From Nelumbo lutea (taxonomy: Eukaryota > Streptophyta > Magnoliopsida > Proteales > Nelumbonaceae): a DNA stretch of 64,000 nt. Of this stretch, positions 1 through 11,954 are shown piece by piece. Position numbers and translations under genes: made by a program. The notes beneath the pieces are model-generated. The model made no database searches. It was not told the DNA's origin and saw only the letters and a list, made by a program, of their open reading frames with translations. Location: NCBI GenBank assembly GCA_022828595.1, contig JAKGHH010000005.1, positions 55,237,655-55,301,654 on the forward strand, in the 5' to 3' direction. How positions within the stretch are numbered: the stretch's first letter is position 1; each line of letters opens with the position of its first letter.

Positions 1-185
1 TATCTTTGAACCACATGCGCAATTTGCACTCTTAGCCTTCGTTTTCCCTTTGCTTCTCGCACAGAATACTGACTTAATCATTGGACTGTTCCCGCCGGGC
101 AAACCCCCCGAGAGGTCTTCTTTCTTCTCGTCTCAGGCACCTCTCAGGAGCCACGTGAGTGCCAGCTAGGAGTGACCAGATCGCG
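1..185 (+). mobile_element. Possible LTR remnant (Tat/Ogre-like Ty3 type)
   Basis: GC-richer block at the left edge, ending abruptly at about 185 where AT-rich DNA starts. It has a string of the kind seen near the 3' end of Tat/Ogre-type LTRs (an ACTGACTT motif followed by a CGCCGGG-like segment and a C-run, about 66-112). No second LTR or coding domain is visible, so this is a family resemblance only. Confidence 0.3.
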
Positions 186-1357
186 CTACATTAAAAAGTA
201 TTCAAAGTTATTATTAATATTTAAAATTTTAATAATTGTATTTTTCATTTAATGTTGATTTATAGAAAATAATTATTGTTAATTTAATATGAATAAATAT
301 TTTTAGTAAATTTAGTTTTATTAGTAGTTTATAGTAATTTTAATAATTGTTATTATTTTTAAATGAAATTTTGAGTACTTTAAATAAATAAAAATAATTA
401 CAAAATCTAACATTTTTATTAATTTAACTAATAATTAACAATTATATAGAAATTACAATGGGTTGGGTTCAATGCAGGGCACTCTACCCCATTCTCGCCA
501 AGTCCCCAATGTCAGGCAGGTTCAAAGCAAGGCAAACACTCCTCAATGTTAGGCGAGTTTAGGGGCAAGGCACCCTACTCCTCATCAAGGATAGGGAATT
601 CTCGAATTTCCTTGCCTCGTCTCCAGTATTGAGCGAGTTCAAGTAGAGGTGTAAATCATGTCGTGTTGAGCCAACATGACATAGCATCGGCCCAAGCACG
701 CAAGGGGCTATGCAAGTTGTGTCGTGCCTCCCTCCCCTAGGATAATTTGGGGGGTCAATTTGGCATAGCCCATGACCCAAGCCCACACCGGCCCGTGGCA
801 TGCTGTGGGCCAGGCTAGTCCATGGGCCGAGCCTTAGTCCAGGCCAAACCACAAGCAGGGTCTAGCTATGAGAGGTCCATCTTTTTAAAATTGAAAAAGA
901 TGTTTAAATTTTTATTTCATATGATATTTTATTTATACAATTAGACCTTTTCATGGATCGGGTAGCCTGATTGCTCGACTCAATCTGACCTGTTATTTTT
1001 CAGGCTTGGACAAACTTTCAGCCCATTTGCTTGAGCTCGAGCTTTTTTAAATAAGCTTGGCCCAACCCCGAACCTGGCTCGATACTATTACATATATAAA
1101 AAAAATACCTATGTAATATGTAATAAATATAATATATATGCCTCTTAAATTCTTAACAAATATCAATTTACTATTAGGAAATATAAATTATTTTATTAAT
1201 TTATTAAATTATTACTAAATTAATATAATATTAGTTTATAAAAGTATGCTGAAAAATAAGACATTTTGTGTAAAGATCGGGCTTTGAGCTCAGGCTCAAG
1301 GCTTGCACATTTCTTGTTGATAAAGAGGCTCGTTTTAATTATAAAAGGGATTCTAGC
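186..1357. other. AT-rich intergenic DNA with decayed transposon-like patches
   Basis: No coding exon is supported. 186-460 is AT-rich. 640-860 is GC-rich with repeated GGCCC/GGGCC-type words. 942-1340 opens with TAGACC(T)TTTCA, close to the hAT-like terminus at 49629, and repeats CAGGCTT/GAGCTC words around an AT-rich core. These look like decayed hAT-type non-autonomous elements, but no matching second termini or target duplications were found. Confidence 0.35.
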
Positions 1358-2294
1358 AGATAAGGGCAATTTTTTCCCTTAATATCAATAAAAAGTAATA
1401 TCTTTATATAATAATCAAAATAGGGTAACTTTTATTGGAAAAATATCAAAAAAGGGCAGTTGCTCGCCTCCCTCCTCTGCCTCTCTATTCACCCGCTTCG
1501 ATGGCGTAGGAGGGGGCAGAGGAGGCATTCCCATGGACTGCCCAAGTGGGAAAGAAGGCAGAGGAGGAAGACGACCAATAGTATCGATTGCCCTTTCAAA
1601 CAAGGGCAGTGTCATTGTTGATTGTCTTCATGTTCACAAACCTCCTCACGACGACGGCCTACAGTTTATAGATATGTGCTTCAGATGCAAACAGTCGTGG
1701 TACGTCGGTACTTCCTCCAACGTTGGTAGTTCTGCTTGGTTTGCATGTATTCTAGGTTTCTTCTTCATGTGTGCAAGATAGAGTGGGGTGTGTAGTATAG
1801 TATAGCCTTGATTGATGGGTATTTTCCATTTCAATGTTAATGGAAGTTGAGATGTGCAAATAGACAGGGCCTGATTGAAATGATTTATTTTCTTGTTTTC
1901 TTAGTTCGAATTTATTTCCCAGGCCCTGTTCCTCGTTTGTTACGGTCAATCCCCTACATTTTAGTGAATATGTCTTAATATCAAGCCCTGAAGTTTATGG
2001 CTGTCAGAAGACTTGCACAAAGGCAGAGGAAGACAATCAATAGTGACACTACCCTTGTTTGAAAGGGAAGTCGACATTGTTGGTCATTTTCCTCCTCTAC
2101 CTTCTTTCCCACCTGGGCAATCGATGAGAACACCTCCTCTACCCCCTCCTACGCCTTCAAAGCAAGTGAGGCAAAGGAAGACAATCAACAGTGACACTAT
2201 CTTTATTTGATATTTTCCCAAAAAAAAACTCATTTTAGTTATTATATAACAATAGTATTTTTATTATATTAAGGGCAAAAAGTTGCCCTTATCT
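1358..2294. mobile_element. Long terminal-inverted-repeat element, Mutator-like candidate
   Basis: An arm at about 1358-1629 recurs in reverse complement at about 2029-2294, roughly 270 bp each. The outer ends both read AGATAAGGGCAA. About 400 bp of non-repeated DNA (1630-2028) lies between the arms, with no recognisable domain. Very long inverted repeats around a short unique core are typical of non-autonomous Mutator-like elements. The flanks do not give a clear 9-bp target duplication, so the class is inferred. Confidence 0.55.
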
Positions 2295-3083
2295 TCTATT
2301 ATCCCATTATAAAATTATGATTTTTTATAAATTAAAAGTTTTATTTAATTCTAGTCTAATATAAAAATATATATAACATTACTATGTATATTAATATAAA
2401 ATTTGTTATTTAAATATTATATTAATAATATTTACCATATATGCATGTAACTTCCAAGTTGAGCTTATTAGGGGTTGTTTAGCTTGGGCCCTATCTGCTA
2501 AAGACATCATTGGACTCTAAAAGTTTGATACCCAATTAGACTCAAAATCTAATTATCCTTGATAGTGTGAGAGCATGGTGCATATCTCAATTTTCATTAT
2601 TATTCAGTATTTTTTGCAATAAAATACAATTAATTTAATTTCTTATTATTTTTAGTGTTTTAATTAAGCTTTAGGTTTTTCAAAATTTTTGGATTTTTAA
2701 TTAATTTTTTGTTTTTTTAATTATTATTCAGAATTTTTTGCATATGAGTATTTTTCAATAATTTTCAGTATTTTCAGCATTTATTTTTGCATATTAGTCA
2801 CTACAAAATTAATTTGCATTTGCTTTCAGTAAAAATAAATTAAATAACTAAATAAATATTGTAGTTAATAAAAATTACAACTAATTTTCAATATTTTTCA
2901 ATAATTTATAGTTTGGGTGTTTTTAATAATTTTTGATATTTTTTAATAATAAAATACTATTAATTGTACTTTTAATTATTTTTAGTAAATACCCTTATCA
3001 ATATAAAATATTATTAATTTTCATTATTTTTTAATTATTTTTAGTATTTTAGTTATTCTTATTTTTTTCAAATTTTTTTGGAT
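2295..3083. other. AT-rich intergenic DNA
   Basis: Very AT-rich with many ATTATTTTTAGT-type repeats and no coding signal. I see no gene, RNA or clear mobile-element boundary. Confidence 0.5.
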
Positions 3084-3547
3084 TTTTAATTAATTGTTGG
3101 TATTTTTTCATTATTATTCAGTAATTTTTGCATATGATTAATTTTTGTAATAAAATATTGTTAATAAAACAGGTTCTGCATTTTAAATTTTCATTAATTT
3201 TTATCATTTTTATTGAGTTCAATATGCGCAATAAAGGTCTCAACTCATAAAAATTATTAATTAATTAAAACGCATTAATACAAAGTTATCTAATAATATT
3301 ATTAAAACTACCAATTAATATTTTTATTTTAAATTTCTTACTTTTAATTAATTGTTGGTATTTTTCATTATTATTCAGTAATTTTTGCAATAAAATACTA
3401 TTAATAAAATGAGTTCTACATTTTAAATTTTGATTAATTTTTATCATTTTTAATGAGTTCATTATGCACAATAAAGGTCTCAATTCATAAGTTATCTAAT
3501 AATATTATTAAAACAATCAATTAATATTTTTATATTTAAATTTCTTA
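3084..3547. repeat. Tandem duplication, about 258-bp period
   Basis: 3084-3341 is repeated at 3342-3547. Both copies start TTTTAATTAATTGTTGG and share an ATTATTCAGTAATTTTTGCA segment, a CAATAAAGGTCTCAA segment and a TTATCTAATAATATTA segment in order. The second copy has small deletions. Confidence 0.7.
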
Positions 3548-3721
3548 TTTTTATTAGTGTTTATTAATTTTGTTTTTTAAGTGGAATTGAAACACATTTT
3601 AATATTGACTAAGTTTTGTTAATATTTATTTTTTGTGAAAGTTTAGTGGATCTTTAAATTAATAATTTTTTTATTGTTTAACCTCATCCTAGTTATATTA
3701 TTTTATTTATATTATTACTAC

Positions 3722-3744
3722 TCTTTCTCTCTCTCTCTCTCTCT
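3722..3744. repeat. (CT)n microsatellite
   Basis: Short run of CT dinucleotides in AT-rich intergenic DNA. Confidence 0.7.
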
Positions 3745-3957
3745 TACATGTAATAATAACATGCATTAAAATAAGAGTCCTTGGAAAACCCAAAGGTCTC
3801 TCTCTAATAGAGTGCAACTTTATTAATCTAATCAAGATAAGCAATGATTATTGTTTTACAATTTAAAACAAAAGAAAATAAGAAAAAAATGCAAAAATGG
3901 ATAAAATAGATAAATAGCTTCTCTCAAAGGAGAGACATGCTGACACATGGACCGTCT

Positions 3958-3982
3958 AATTTATTATTATTATTATTATTAT

Positions 3983-4038
<56 letters not shown>

Positions 4039-4101
4039 TTATTAGTATTATTATTACTATTATTATAGAGAGAGAGAGACAGGGAGGGAGGGAGGGAGGG
4101 A
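3958..4101. repeat. Compound (TTA)n(GTA)n / (GA)n / (GGGA)n microsatellite
   Basis: About 100 bp of TTA and GTA triplets are followed by (GA)n and then five GGGA-type units (4082-4100). The GGGA part fits a G-quadruplex motif on the + strand. Its reverse translation gives poly-Thr/Asn, which is not a protein. Confidence 0.85.
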
Positions 4102-4149
4102 GAATTGTGAACCGAGAACCGACAAGCTCGTGATGGTAGACTTTCCATT

Positions 4150-4372
4150 AGGTGATGTTTGGTAACATTGCCAATTTTATTGAATTATAGATGAAAAGTT
4201 AATGAATTAGTTGTTTGATAAACTGCTAAGATAATAATTATGAAAATCTAAAATCACTATAAATTTTCCCTATTCCTCTTTTCAGGCCGATTTTAACCTT
4301 TTTGGATAACATAAAGGAGGTAGTTTTCATAAAATAAAAAATCATTGCTAAAAATCATTACCAAACACATTT
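4150..4372. mobile_element. Possible MITE
   Basis: An end with GATGTTTGGTAAC (about 4154) is mirrored by TTACCAAACAC near 4361-4371, with an AT-rich core. The terminal match is short and no target duplication was identified. Confidence 0.3.
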
Positions 4373-5053
4373 ATTATCAATTTATCAGAAATCGACTGAT
4401 ATGAGAATGGTTTTTACTATTTAATTACTTTGTATTTATTTGATAATTAATAATTCATTACAAATGAATCTGATTGGGTACTATTTTTTTAACAAATATT
4501 TATTAAAATATTTGTTTGTTTGTTTTTTAGTATGTGTTTGGTATAGCTTTTGTTTCTTAAATAAATGTTTGTACTTTATTTGTCTTCAAAACTGAAAAGT
4601 ACTTGATAAACCATTTATTGACAACTAGGCGCCACTAGGCATCATTAGGCGCCACATCAGCTATTGAGTGAATAAATGCTCAACTGTTGGGGGGAAGCGT
4701 TAAAATGAAGCTTCCCCTGACAGTTGATGCGCACATAAATCAAAACCCACTTTTGTGAATACCAAGGCATATAGATAAACATAATGAGAAAAAATGCTGA
4801 TTTTGCAATGACATGGTGGCGTTTTGATAAACGCCTATCACAAAACATTTAGAACAAAAATACATGCTTAATTAGAACAAGAAAGAGTTCAAGATGTTTC
4901 AAAATTCAAAACATCAAATGCACATATAGACATTGTTATTTGATATGGATCCTAATTTTATCTTATTCTTATTACATGATTTATATAATGTAATATAGCA
5001 TAGCTTCATGTCAATGCCACTTCTTTCTTTCTTTGAAACATAACTCTTCCAAC
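4373..5053. other. AT-rich intergenic DNA
   Basis: No gene or RNA seen. 4629-4655 carries a short GGCGCCACTAGGCATCATTAGGCGCC-like duplicated word. Confidence 0.4.
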
Positions 5054-5056
5054 TAA

Positions 5057-5429
5057 GGGGGTGTTATTTTTTTGGATTTTGAGAGGGGGAAAGTTGGTCA
5101 ATGGGATTTAATTTGGTTCCCATTGACTAAGAATCCCATGTTCTTTTTTTAGATTAATGTGAGGACCAGGCAAAGTTTATTTTCCTAGGTATCACTTACC
5201 TAAGTAAATAACTTTCCCACTAGGGAGGAAATTTCCCAACACTTGAATGGGATAGAATTGTCCCTTTAATAATGGATTTTTATGGTTAAAGTGGTCATTT
5301 CTTTTTTTTACTTGGGAAATAAAAGAACATGGGTAAATACACTTACTTGGGTATGTGTTTCCCATGAAAAACTTACCCAGGTAATTGCATTTACCTGGCT
5401 AAGTAACTTACCCAAAAGTAAACGGGGCC
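5057..5429. mobile_element. Tourist-like (PIF/Harbinger) MITE
   Basis: The ends are imperfect inverted repeats (GGGGGTGTTATTTTTTTGG at the left; GGCCCCGTTTACTTTTGGG read from the right). They are flanked by TAA at 5054-5056 and 5430-5432, the 3-bp target duplication expected for PIF/Harbinger elements. There is no coding capacity. A related sequence lies near 16340-16560. Confidence 0.6.
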
Positions 5430-5689
5430 TAAATCTTCTATCCATCGTCTATTTATATCATCCACTAATTAAATGAACTAGTTCCATGATCTATGTAGGC
5501 ATGATTTATGTCAAAATGGTTTCAAACAGAATCTAAGCTTTCAATAATCCAGTGCTTCCTTTTGGAGAAGTGCCATGAAACTTTCTTATTATTTAGAAAA
5601 TTATTGTCACTGATAATTAAAATGTTGATATAATATGTCTTGTATTGATGTATTATGATAGAATATCAAAAATATTATATTAAAATATT

Positions 5690-5965
5690 AAAGTATCACG
5701 CGGTATTGCGTTTTGTATTGGATAGCTTTGACACAAATATAAATACATATGTGCTTTAGAAACACATAGATACAAATGAAAGATATGAATACGTTAGGGA
5801 ATTATATATAAATCCTACAAATGCATTATTTACACTAAATTTAAGGCCAAAATATCCATAAATACATATGAAATATTTATTTTAATGGTATATATGAAAA
5901 AAAAAATATTACAATTAATATAGCGAGATACATGCATATTATATAATTTTATTAGATTTGAAATT
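5690..5965 (-). repeat. Fragment of interspersed family R1
   Basis: Close match to 7490-7780: both contain ACACAAATATA, ATACAAATGAAAGATATGAATAC, ATTATTTACACTAAATTTAAG and an ATATAGC(A/G)AGATACAT segment in the same order. The reverse complement of the same end appears at 15250-15500. This is a truncated copy without the tRNA-like part. Confidence 0.65.
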
Positions 5966-6581
5966 AAAAAAAAGATTAATTCCAGCTGAATTGTGTTTTA
6001 CATCGGTTGTTTTTGCTTGCTTGAGTTGTGTTCTACTTAGGTTGTTTATGCTTTATTTTGAAGATTTATATCTCTTTTGTATGACCACCAGCTTAAAAAA
6101 GGTAAAAAAAAAAAACTCTTTTGAATAAACCTATAAAAAATGAGTACATGACATTTTCCACTGGCAGAATGTTCCACCACAATGTATGCAAAAGAAAAGA
6201 AAAAACAAAGAGGGCATAACCCTTAAAGCACCATTCATGGTGCATTCAATGCACATGCGATGATGATTAGTGCAAAGGAAAGAATTGGTTGGTTTGGTCC
6301 TATAATTGAACGAAATATTCAGATTCCTATCTCTAAGGATAGTGGAGTTTGAATATTCTTATCATGGTTTTCAAAGAAGTTGAAATCTTGATTATTTATT
6401 TCACTTGAAATTTTGGATTAAGTATTAGACTTGATGACAATAAAAGTAGGCCATTACAGAAAACAAGTCCTAGCTATCTAGGGTCTTGGGAGGGTTGGAC
6501 TTGATATGGACTATTTTAACCAAACATGGATGGACAAGGGGTTAGCTATGAAGTGTGCATTAAAATTCTCTAGAACTTCAA

Positions 6582-6719
6582 CACAAAATGGTTGCTCTTA
6601 GAATTTGTAATGTATGTTCTTTCTCAGCACAAAATGGTTGCTCTTCGAATTTGTAATGTATGTTCTTTCTCAGCACAAAATGGTTGCTCTTAGAATTCAT
6701 AATGTATGTTCTTTCTTAA
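6582..6719. repeat. 46-bp unit repeated three times in tandem
   Basis: Three adjacent copies (6582-6627, 6628-6673, 6674-6719), each starting CACAAAATGGTTGCTCTT. Copy 2 has one substitution and copy 3 a few. There are no spacers, so it is not a CRISPR array, and it is not an exon repeat. Confidence 0.9.
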
Positions 6720-7479
6720 TTTAAGCATATATGTTTTATGATTATATCAAACTTTTTCCTTCAAGTGTGGCTTCTAATTGGCTTTATTCACATAGTAAGG
6801 TGAAACTCAAAATTGAGAAAGTATGTGCCAATGTGATTGCTGGTGAGATGATAGCAACATCCTATTACTCTATTACTTCATGGGCCCATTCAAGTTAATA
6901 TCCATTTTCTGTTAATTTGTTCGTTATTTAGTCCATGTTTTTGATTAATGATTTTTTTATTAATCTATTTTGGTAGTTTTTTGGCATTTATAACTATTTA
7001 AACAATATAACTATTCCTTTTTATTTTTTTTAGGTATTTGGTGCAATGCACCATTAATAAATTCCCCTGACCCCTTTACGGGATTTGATTCCATGCCAAT
7101 GTTGGAACAAACCAGCTAACACACCAACAAGCCAACCCCTTTGGTATATCTATTCCTTTTTGTTATATTCCAATGTGAACTATTGAATCAGTAGATATAA
7201 TGGCTTCTTATGTGAAAAAACTCTAATATGCTCCACTATAGAAATTGCAAGAGCACCTATTACCTCCAAATCATCTCATCTTGTATTTTAATAATTAAAA
7301 TAATAATTATTATTTAAAATTTATCTTCTATGAAGTTAACTAATTAATTGCTTTCATTTAATTATATTAAGTGATATTAATTAACTTTAATATAAATAAT
7401 CTTTCTTGGTACATAATTTTGTAGTAATCTTGTTTTGGATAATTGCCCATGTTTAGCACGGTCATCCCTCACTAGTCAA
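6720..7479. other. Intergenic, no feature recognised
   Basis: AT-rich, no coding exon supported. Nothing beyond short A/T runs is visible. Confidence 0.4.
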
Positions 7480-9167
7480 ATATATTGTATGAAAATATTA
7501 AATTATCAATATTGTGTATCATATCAGACAACTTGGACACAAATATAGATATAGATGTGCTTTGGTAACACATGGATACAAATGAAAGATATGAATACAT
7601 TTGAATACATTAGGGAATTACATATAAATCCTATAAACGCATTATTTACACTAAATTTAAGATCAAAATATCCATAAATAAGGCATAAATACGTATGAAA
7701 TATTTAGTTTAATGGTACATATATGAAAAAATATATATTATTATTAATATAGCAAGATACATACATGCTATATAATTTATTGATCATTCAATAAAGAGAT
7801 CAATGCAGATATTATATAGATTTTTACAAATTGTTACATGTGCAAATGCTTTTTTATGTTATTTTCTAGGGTAAATTACATGGACCCCCCATATTATGAG
7901 GTTAGTGACAAAGCCCCCCTTGCACTTTTTTTGTGACAAAGACCCCCCTGAACTTTAACAATTAGACAAAGACACCATCGGCCATTAAATCAGATAACAA
8001 AAGGCATTAAATTACCAAAATACCGCACTAATCTTTCTCTATTTTCTTTTTCTTGCCATTTTTCTCATAAAAACTAATTGACCCAAAAATACCTCTATTG
8101 TGGATATCTGATCTTGCAGAGTGATTTTGTTTGTTTTGATGGCTGGTTATCTTTCCTTCCATGATCAGAACATCTTGGTCATGTACAAGAAGGTTTACAA
8201 GGGCGGGTTTTGGTGCCAAAGACATCGTTTAGATCTGGGAAGAAGGTCGTTGGATCTTATCCCATTTGATAGTTCCAACACAAAGCAATGAAGCAGATAG
8301 TTACAACTAACTCTAAAGTGTAGAGTCCTAGTTGCATACCAAGGCAATAAAGAAATGCCCATAAATCAAATCACCATTCAAAATTAACCACAAATCAAAT
8401 CGGCATATAGAAACTCCTAAACTAAAGTTGCAAATCAACATTTGTATACATTCATATAGAATAAAATTTTGGATTTTTTCCAATTTCTTGTCTATTTTGT
8501 TAATTTATTTAACTTGTCATTATTTTTTCAAAATTTTAATAAAAAATCATGCCTCGCAAACCCCAGCCTATGGTTGAGCCCACCTGGGCTTGTGTTGTAG
8601 GCCTAACCTTTTAAGAGTTTTAAGCCAGGCATGGAACGGCCTGCTAAAGCATAGACAACCCGCAAAACCATATCGTGTCGGCACGATACAACTCACTTTC
8701 TATTTTTTTATGAAATAGCGAAAAGTGCAAATTATACGAAAGATAGTAGATAACACATATACAAATAGATGAGAAAGTAATAACAAAGAAATAATCATAA
8801 ATTGTCAAACATCAATAGAACCACTTTCTAATGGCCTAAGTCTAATTTCTTCCCAACTTGGGGTCAAGTCGATATTTTCACCCCAAATTTATTTGCTTTA
8901 TCATACTTGATTTGCATTAATGAATTTAGTTATAGTTTTGACTATTACTTTTCCTTCATTAATGAATTTAGTTATAGTTAACAGAAAATTCCCAAACAAA
9001 TTCAACACCCTAAAATTGAACAGAACCCACCAGAATCCCTCCCCCAACCAAACAAATTTACTTGAGAATTTGAAGATCCTCAAGAATCCTGGGCAACATA
9101 AGGAAGTTGTAATCAGAAGCCAACATCATTAAATAAACATAGACAAGCCCTAAGACAAAGGTGAAAA

Positions 9168-9511
9168 TGATGCCAGATGTTGCCGCCACTCCGTAGAACT
9201 ATAGTGTTGAAGCACCGCTCAAAGAGGGATTATAGCAACCGCAAGGAAGCCTAAGAAGATGATAGGTTTAGATTATAATAAATCAATGCCTTTATTGATG
9301 TATCGTAGGGTATTTATAGGCTCATAGTCGCTTACAACTCATTATAATTGGCAATGATTACAATTGATCCTAACAACATGATTTCCTTGCTAATGAACTA
9401 CACAACTAGAAGTAGCTTCCCACAATGACTCGGCTCCCTTAATCATCGGAGACACATATGCAGCAATGAAGGAAGCTAGCAAACCGAGTCCTCCTATAAA
9501 TACTCGTAACA
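9168..9511 (-). repeat. 3' LTR
   Basis: Direct repeat of 11591-11954. On the - strand it starts TGTTACGAG and contains a TATAAATACC TATA-like box. It appears about 20 bp shorter at its 3' end than its partner, so the left boundary is approximate. Confidence 0.7.
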
Positions 9512-9779
9512 TTCCGCCCTCCTTAAAAATTGCTTCGTCCTCGAGGCCCATTGAAGAAACTTGCGAGTTAGCTAGTTCCACCCTTCCTGAGACAAAAAAA
9601 AAAATCTCTACTCTATAATATCTTGGGCTTTGACATTTCCTCCCCCACTGGTAATCTTATCCTCAAGATCTATATTAGAAAACCCTATCACCAACTCATT
9701 CCCATACTTCCAGTTGGCATCTTTAACCACCCTTTTTACACTTATGTAAGACTATCAAAAATGGATGTATGCTTCTCCA

Positions 9780-10090
9780 TTTTGAATTAGATTAGCAACT
9801 CCATCACTTTTAGTTCTTTCTGGAACACTGTAAGCAAAAAACATTCCTTTATTTACTTCCGCATCTTCTGTATTGTAACTCTTTACAGAATAGGGCCCAC
9901 CAAGAGTAAAAGCATTGTAACTTGGAAAATCTCCCACATAATCACTGTAATTATCATGAATTACTAGTATAGGAGGAGTTTGTTTTCTAATATTTTCCTC
10001 TTCCTTCTGAAAATGGATGAAGTGAGTCACTACCGGTTGATGGTGGTCAAAGAAGGGGAATCTACTACTATTGTCAAAGCCCTGATTCAG
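9780..10090 (-). pseudogene. TOC75: TOC75 gene fragment captured in the LTR element
   Basis: On the - strand the frame reads continuously from SRFPFF (about 10060), through THFIHFQKEEEN and PPILVIH, to VGDFPSYNAFTLGGPYSVK, then diverges. This follows the well-conserved C-terminal beta-barrel region of TOC75, the chloroplast outer-envelope protein-import channel, where intact proteins have SRFPFFNRHQ and VGDLPSYDAFTLGGPYSVRGY. The rest of TOC75 (transit peptide, POTRA domains, final strands) is absent or unrecognisable, and stop codons occur upstream. It lies in the same orientation as the LTR element, which suggests capture of a host transcript, though insertion by another route is possible. 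It cannot make a functional channel. Confidence 0.8.
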
Positions 10091-11382
10091 CTAAAACATA
10101 TTCCACTGCCCAATAGTTGTTCCCTTGATGAGCTTGGTTTTATCTCAGTTAATGTTTGCATATACCCTTGCTTTTTGATTAATGCTAGTATCACTAAGGG
10201 TTGTTGGATGTCCATTTATAGCGATTCCCTCACTTGTAATTGCCATTGCCCGCTTGTAGAAGTGAGGCTCATGATACTAGAGGCAACTCTGGCTGCTCTA
10301 GTCAACCACTACTTCTCACCGAATCCAAAGATGACATGGATTTCTCATTTTGGTTCATCATTAAGAACCACAATCACCCTTTGTTGCCATACAACAGAAA
10401 CAATACAACCTTCAATTGTGGAATATAGATCCACACTGCTCATCATCACTAGAACTAACAGTCAATTGATAAAGTTGGCTTGGCAATTTAGCAACTTATA
10501 ATAGGATAAATCTGGTTAGCCTTCTTATGTATAATTTTAATTGACATACATTGTTGTGCGTTGAATTCACTCATGTCCATCAATCCCTTCCTATCCAATG
10601 TGTTGGAGGATTTGATGGTGAGTTCTTGAATGAAGATTTACTTGTTGTGGAGGGCATGGGTAATCAAAATGAACCATTGGGGTGGCTCCTCAATGTCCTC
10701 ATCAAGTGAGCCTTCGTCAACCTCCATCAATGAGGCATTGAAAGCTCTACCACTCCAAACAAAAAGAGCGGTGTTGTGCTCTTGATTTAGAGTTGCTGAA
10801 ATTGAAAATTAGTGCAATACTAGTATAAGATTGGAATGGTTCAAGATGGGATCAGGGTGGTTGTTGGAGTTTGATGGAAAGAAGAAGAAGGGTTGGAGAA
10901 TAGATTTAGGTTCTAATCGATCAAGATAAGTGAAGACAGTTTTGGGGTTTTGTCGGCTGACTTGGCATTTCATCCTAGAAACAAAGGTGGATTGCGAACA
11001 ACAAGGAGAGAAGGTAGGTCAGGCTATGGCCGCTACTAAGGAAAATGATGACTGATGGTTAAGCAATGGAGGTGGCCATTAGTGGGGTGAAATAGGACTT
11101 GGTTTAAGGGGAACAGTGAGAGGGGAAAGGACAAAGACCAAGAGTCTAATTGTAGAAATAGCCATGGATGGGGTGATAGGAGTAAGATTGAAATGCTGGT
11201 GGGTTTTGGTTGGGGGTTGGGTGCTCTTCACGACGCCCTTCTGGTTCTGAACCACCTCCCTTGTACCATCACCTAACCTTGTTGAGCTCAGTGCTAGTGT
11301 TGAGCCCTCAACTTCTTTTGAAGAACATGGTGCCGCAATTGGCTTCCCAGAGCTCTAAATCCGCTTCAAGCCCCCATCATCT

Positions 11383-11610
11383 TTAGGATGAGTGTGAAGG
11401 GGTGAAGTCCAACTGATAGTGCTCTCCCAGAGATTTGATTGTCATCAAGATGTAGTTGTGCTTGCTTATAATCTTTGTCATTTTGGCCAAAATCCTTTCT
11501 TGAATCCTTTGATTATGCTCAAGACGATTGAGACGAGCTTCAAAACTTGTCGTCCACGCATCCCTGGATGAACCAGGCTCTGATACCAAATGATACGAAC
11601 CCTTTCCCAT
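11383..11610 (-). pseudogene. Gag-like N-terminal remnant of the LTR element
   Basis: An open frame just after the primer-binding site encodes about 75 residues, with a charged helical stretch (FEARLNRLEHNQRIQERI) of the kind found at the start of plant retrotransposon Gag proteins. There is no zinc knuckle or downstream polyprotein. The frame runs through the primer-binding site, so translation from its first ATG is unlikely. This may be all the coding sequence the non-autonomous element retains. Confidence 0.45.
11573..11584 (-). promoter_or_regulatory. Primer-binding site (tRNA-Met type)
   Basis: Reads TGGTATCAGAGC on the - strand, complementary to the 3' end of initiator tRNA-Met, two bases inside the 5' LTR. 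It sets the direction of the element. Confidence 0.8.
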
Positions 11611-11954
11611 TGGTGGAGGAAGGTCGTATCTGCCCTGGAGCTATAGTGTTGAAGCACCACTCAAAGAGGGATTTCAACAACCACAAGGAAGCCTAAGAAG
11701 ATGAAGGGTTTAGGTTATAATCGATCAATGCCTTTATTGATGTATCGTAGGGTATTTATAGGCTCATAGCCGCTTACAACTCATTATGATTGGTAATGAT
11801 TACAGGTGATCCTAACGGCATGATTACCTTGCTAACGAACTGCACAACTAGCAGTAGCTTCCCACAATGACTCAGTTCCCTTGATCATCGGAGACATGTA
11901 TGCAGCAATGAAGGCAGCTAGAAAACCAAGTCCTCGTCTAAATACTCGTAACAT
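11591..11954 (-). repeat. 5' LTR
   Basis: Matches 9168-9511. On the - strand it runs from TGTTACGAG to CGTATCA with a TATAAATACC box. Confidence 0.75.

Larger units (their letters stand above)
9168..11954 (-). mobile_element. Short LTR retrotransposon, non-autonomous
   Basis: Two direct repeats of about 345-365 bp, roughly 90% alike by eye, flank about 2.1 kb. Read on the - strand, both LTRs start TGTTACGAGTATTTA. The upstream one ends CGTATCA, followed two bases later by the primer-binding site TGGTATCAGAGC. A purine-rich tract (AAGGAGGGCGG) precedes the 3' LTR. No protease, reverse transcriptase or integrase is seen. The interior carries a gag-like coiled-coil start and a TOC75 fragment. 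No clear 5-bp target duplication was found. Confidence 0.75.

Noticed and set aside
559..852. 97-residue - strand frame
   Set aside because: GC-rich repeat words (GGCCC/GGGCC) and no motif; not coding.
3924..4148. Poly-Thr/Asn open frame
   Set aside because: Translation of the triplet microsatellite.
6582..6719. Possible CRISPR array
   Set aside because: Direct 46-bp repeats without spacers in a plant genome.
9980..10501. 173-residue + strand open frame
   Set aside because: It lies antisense to the TOC75 fragment and has no recognisable motif; the - strand reading is the meaningful one.
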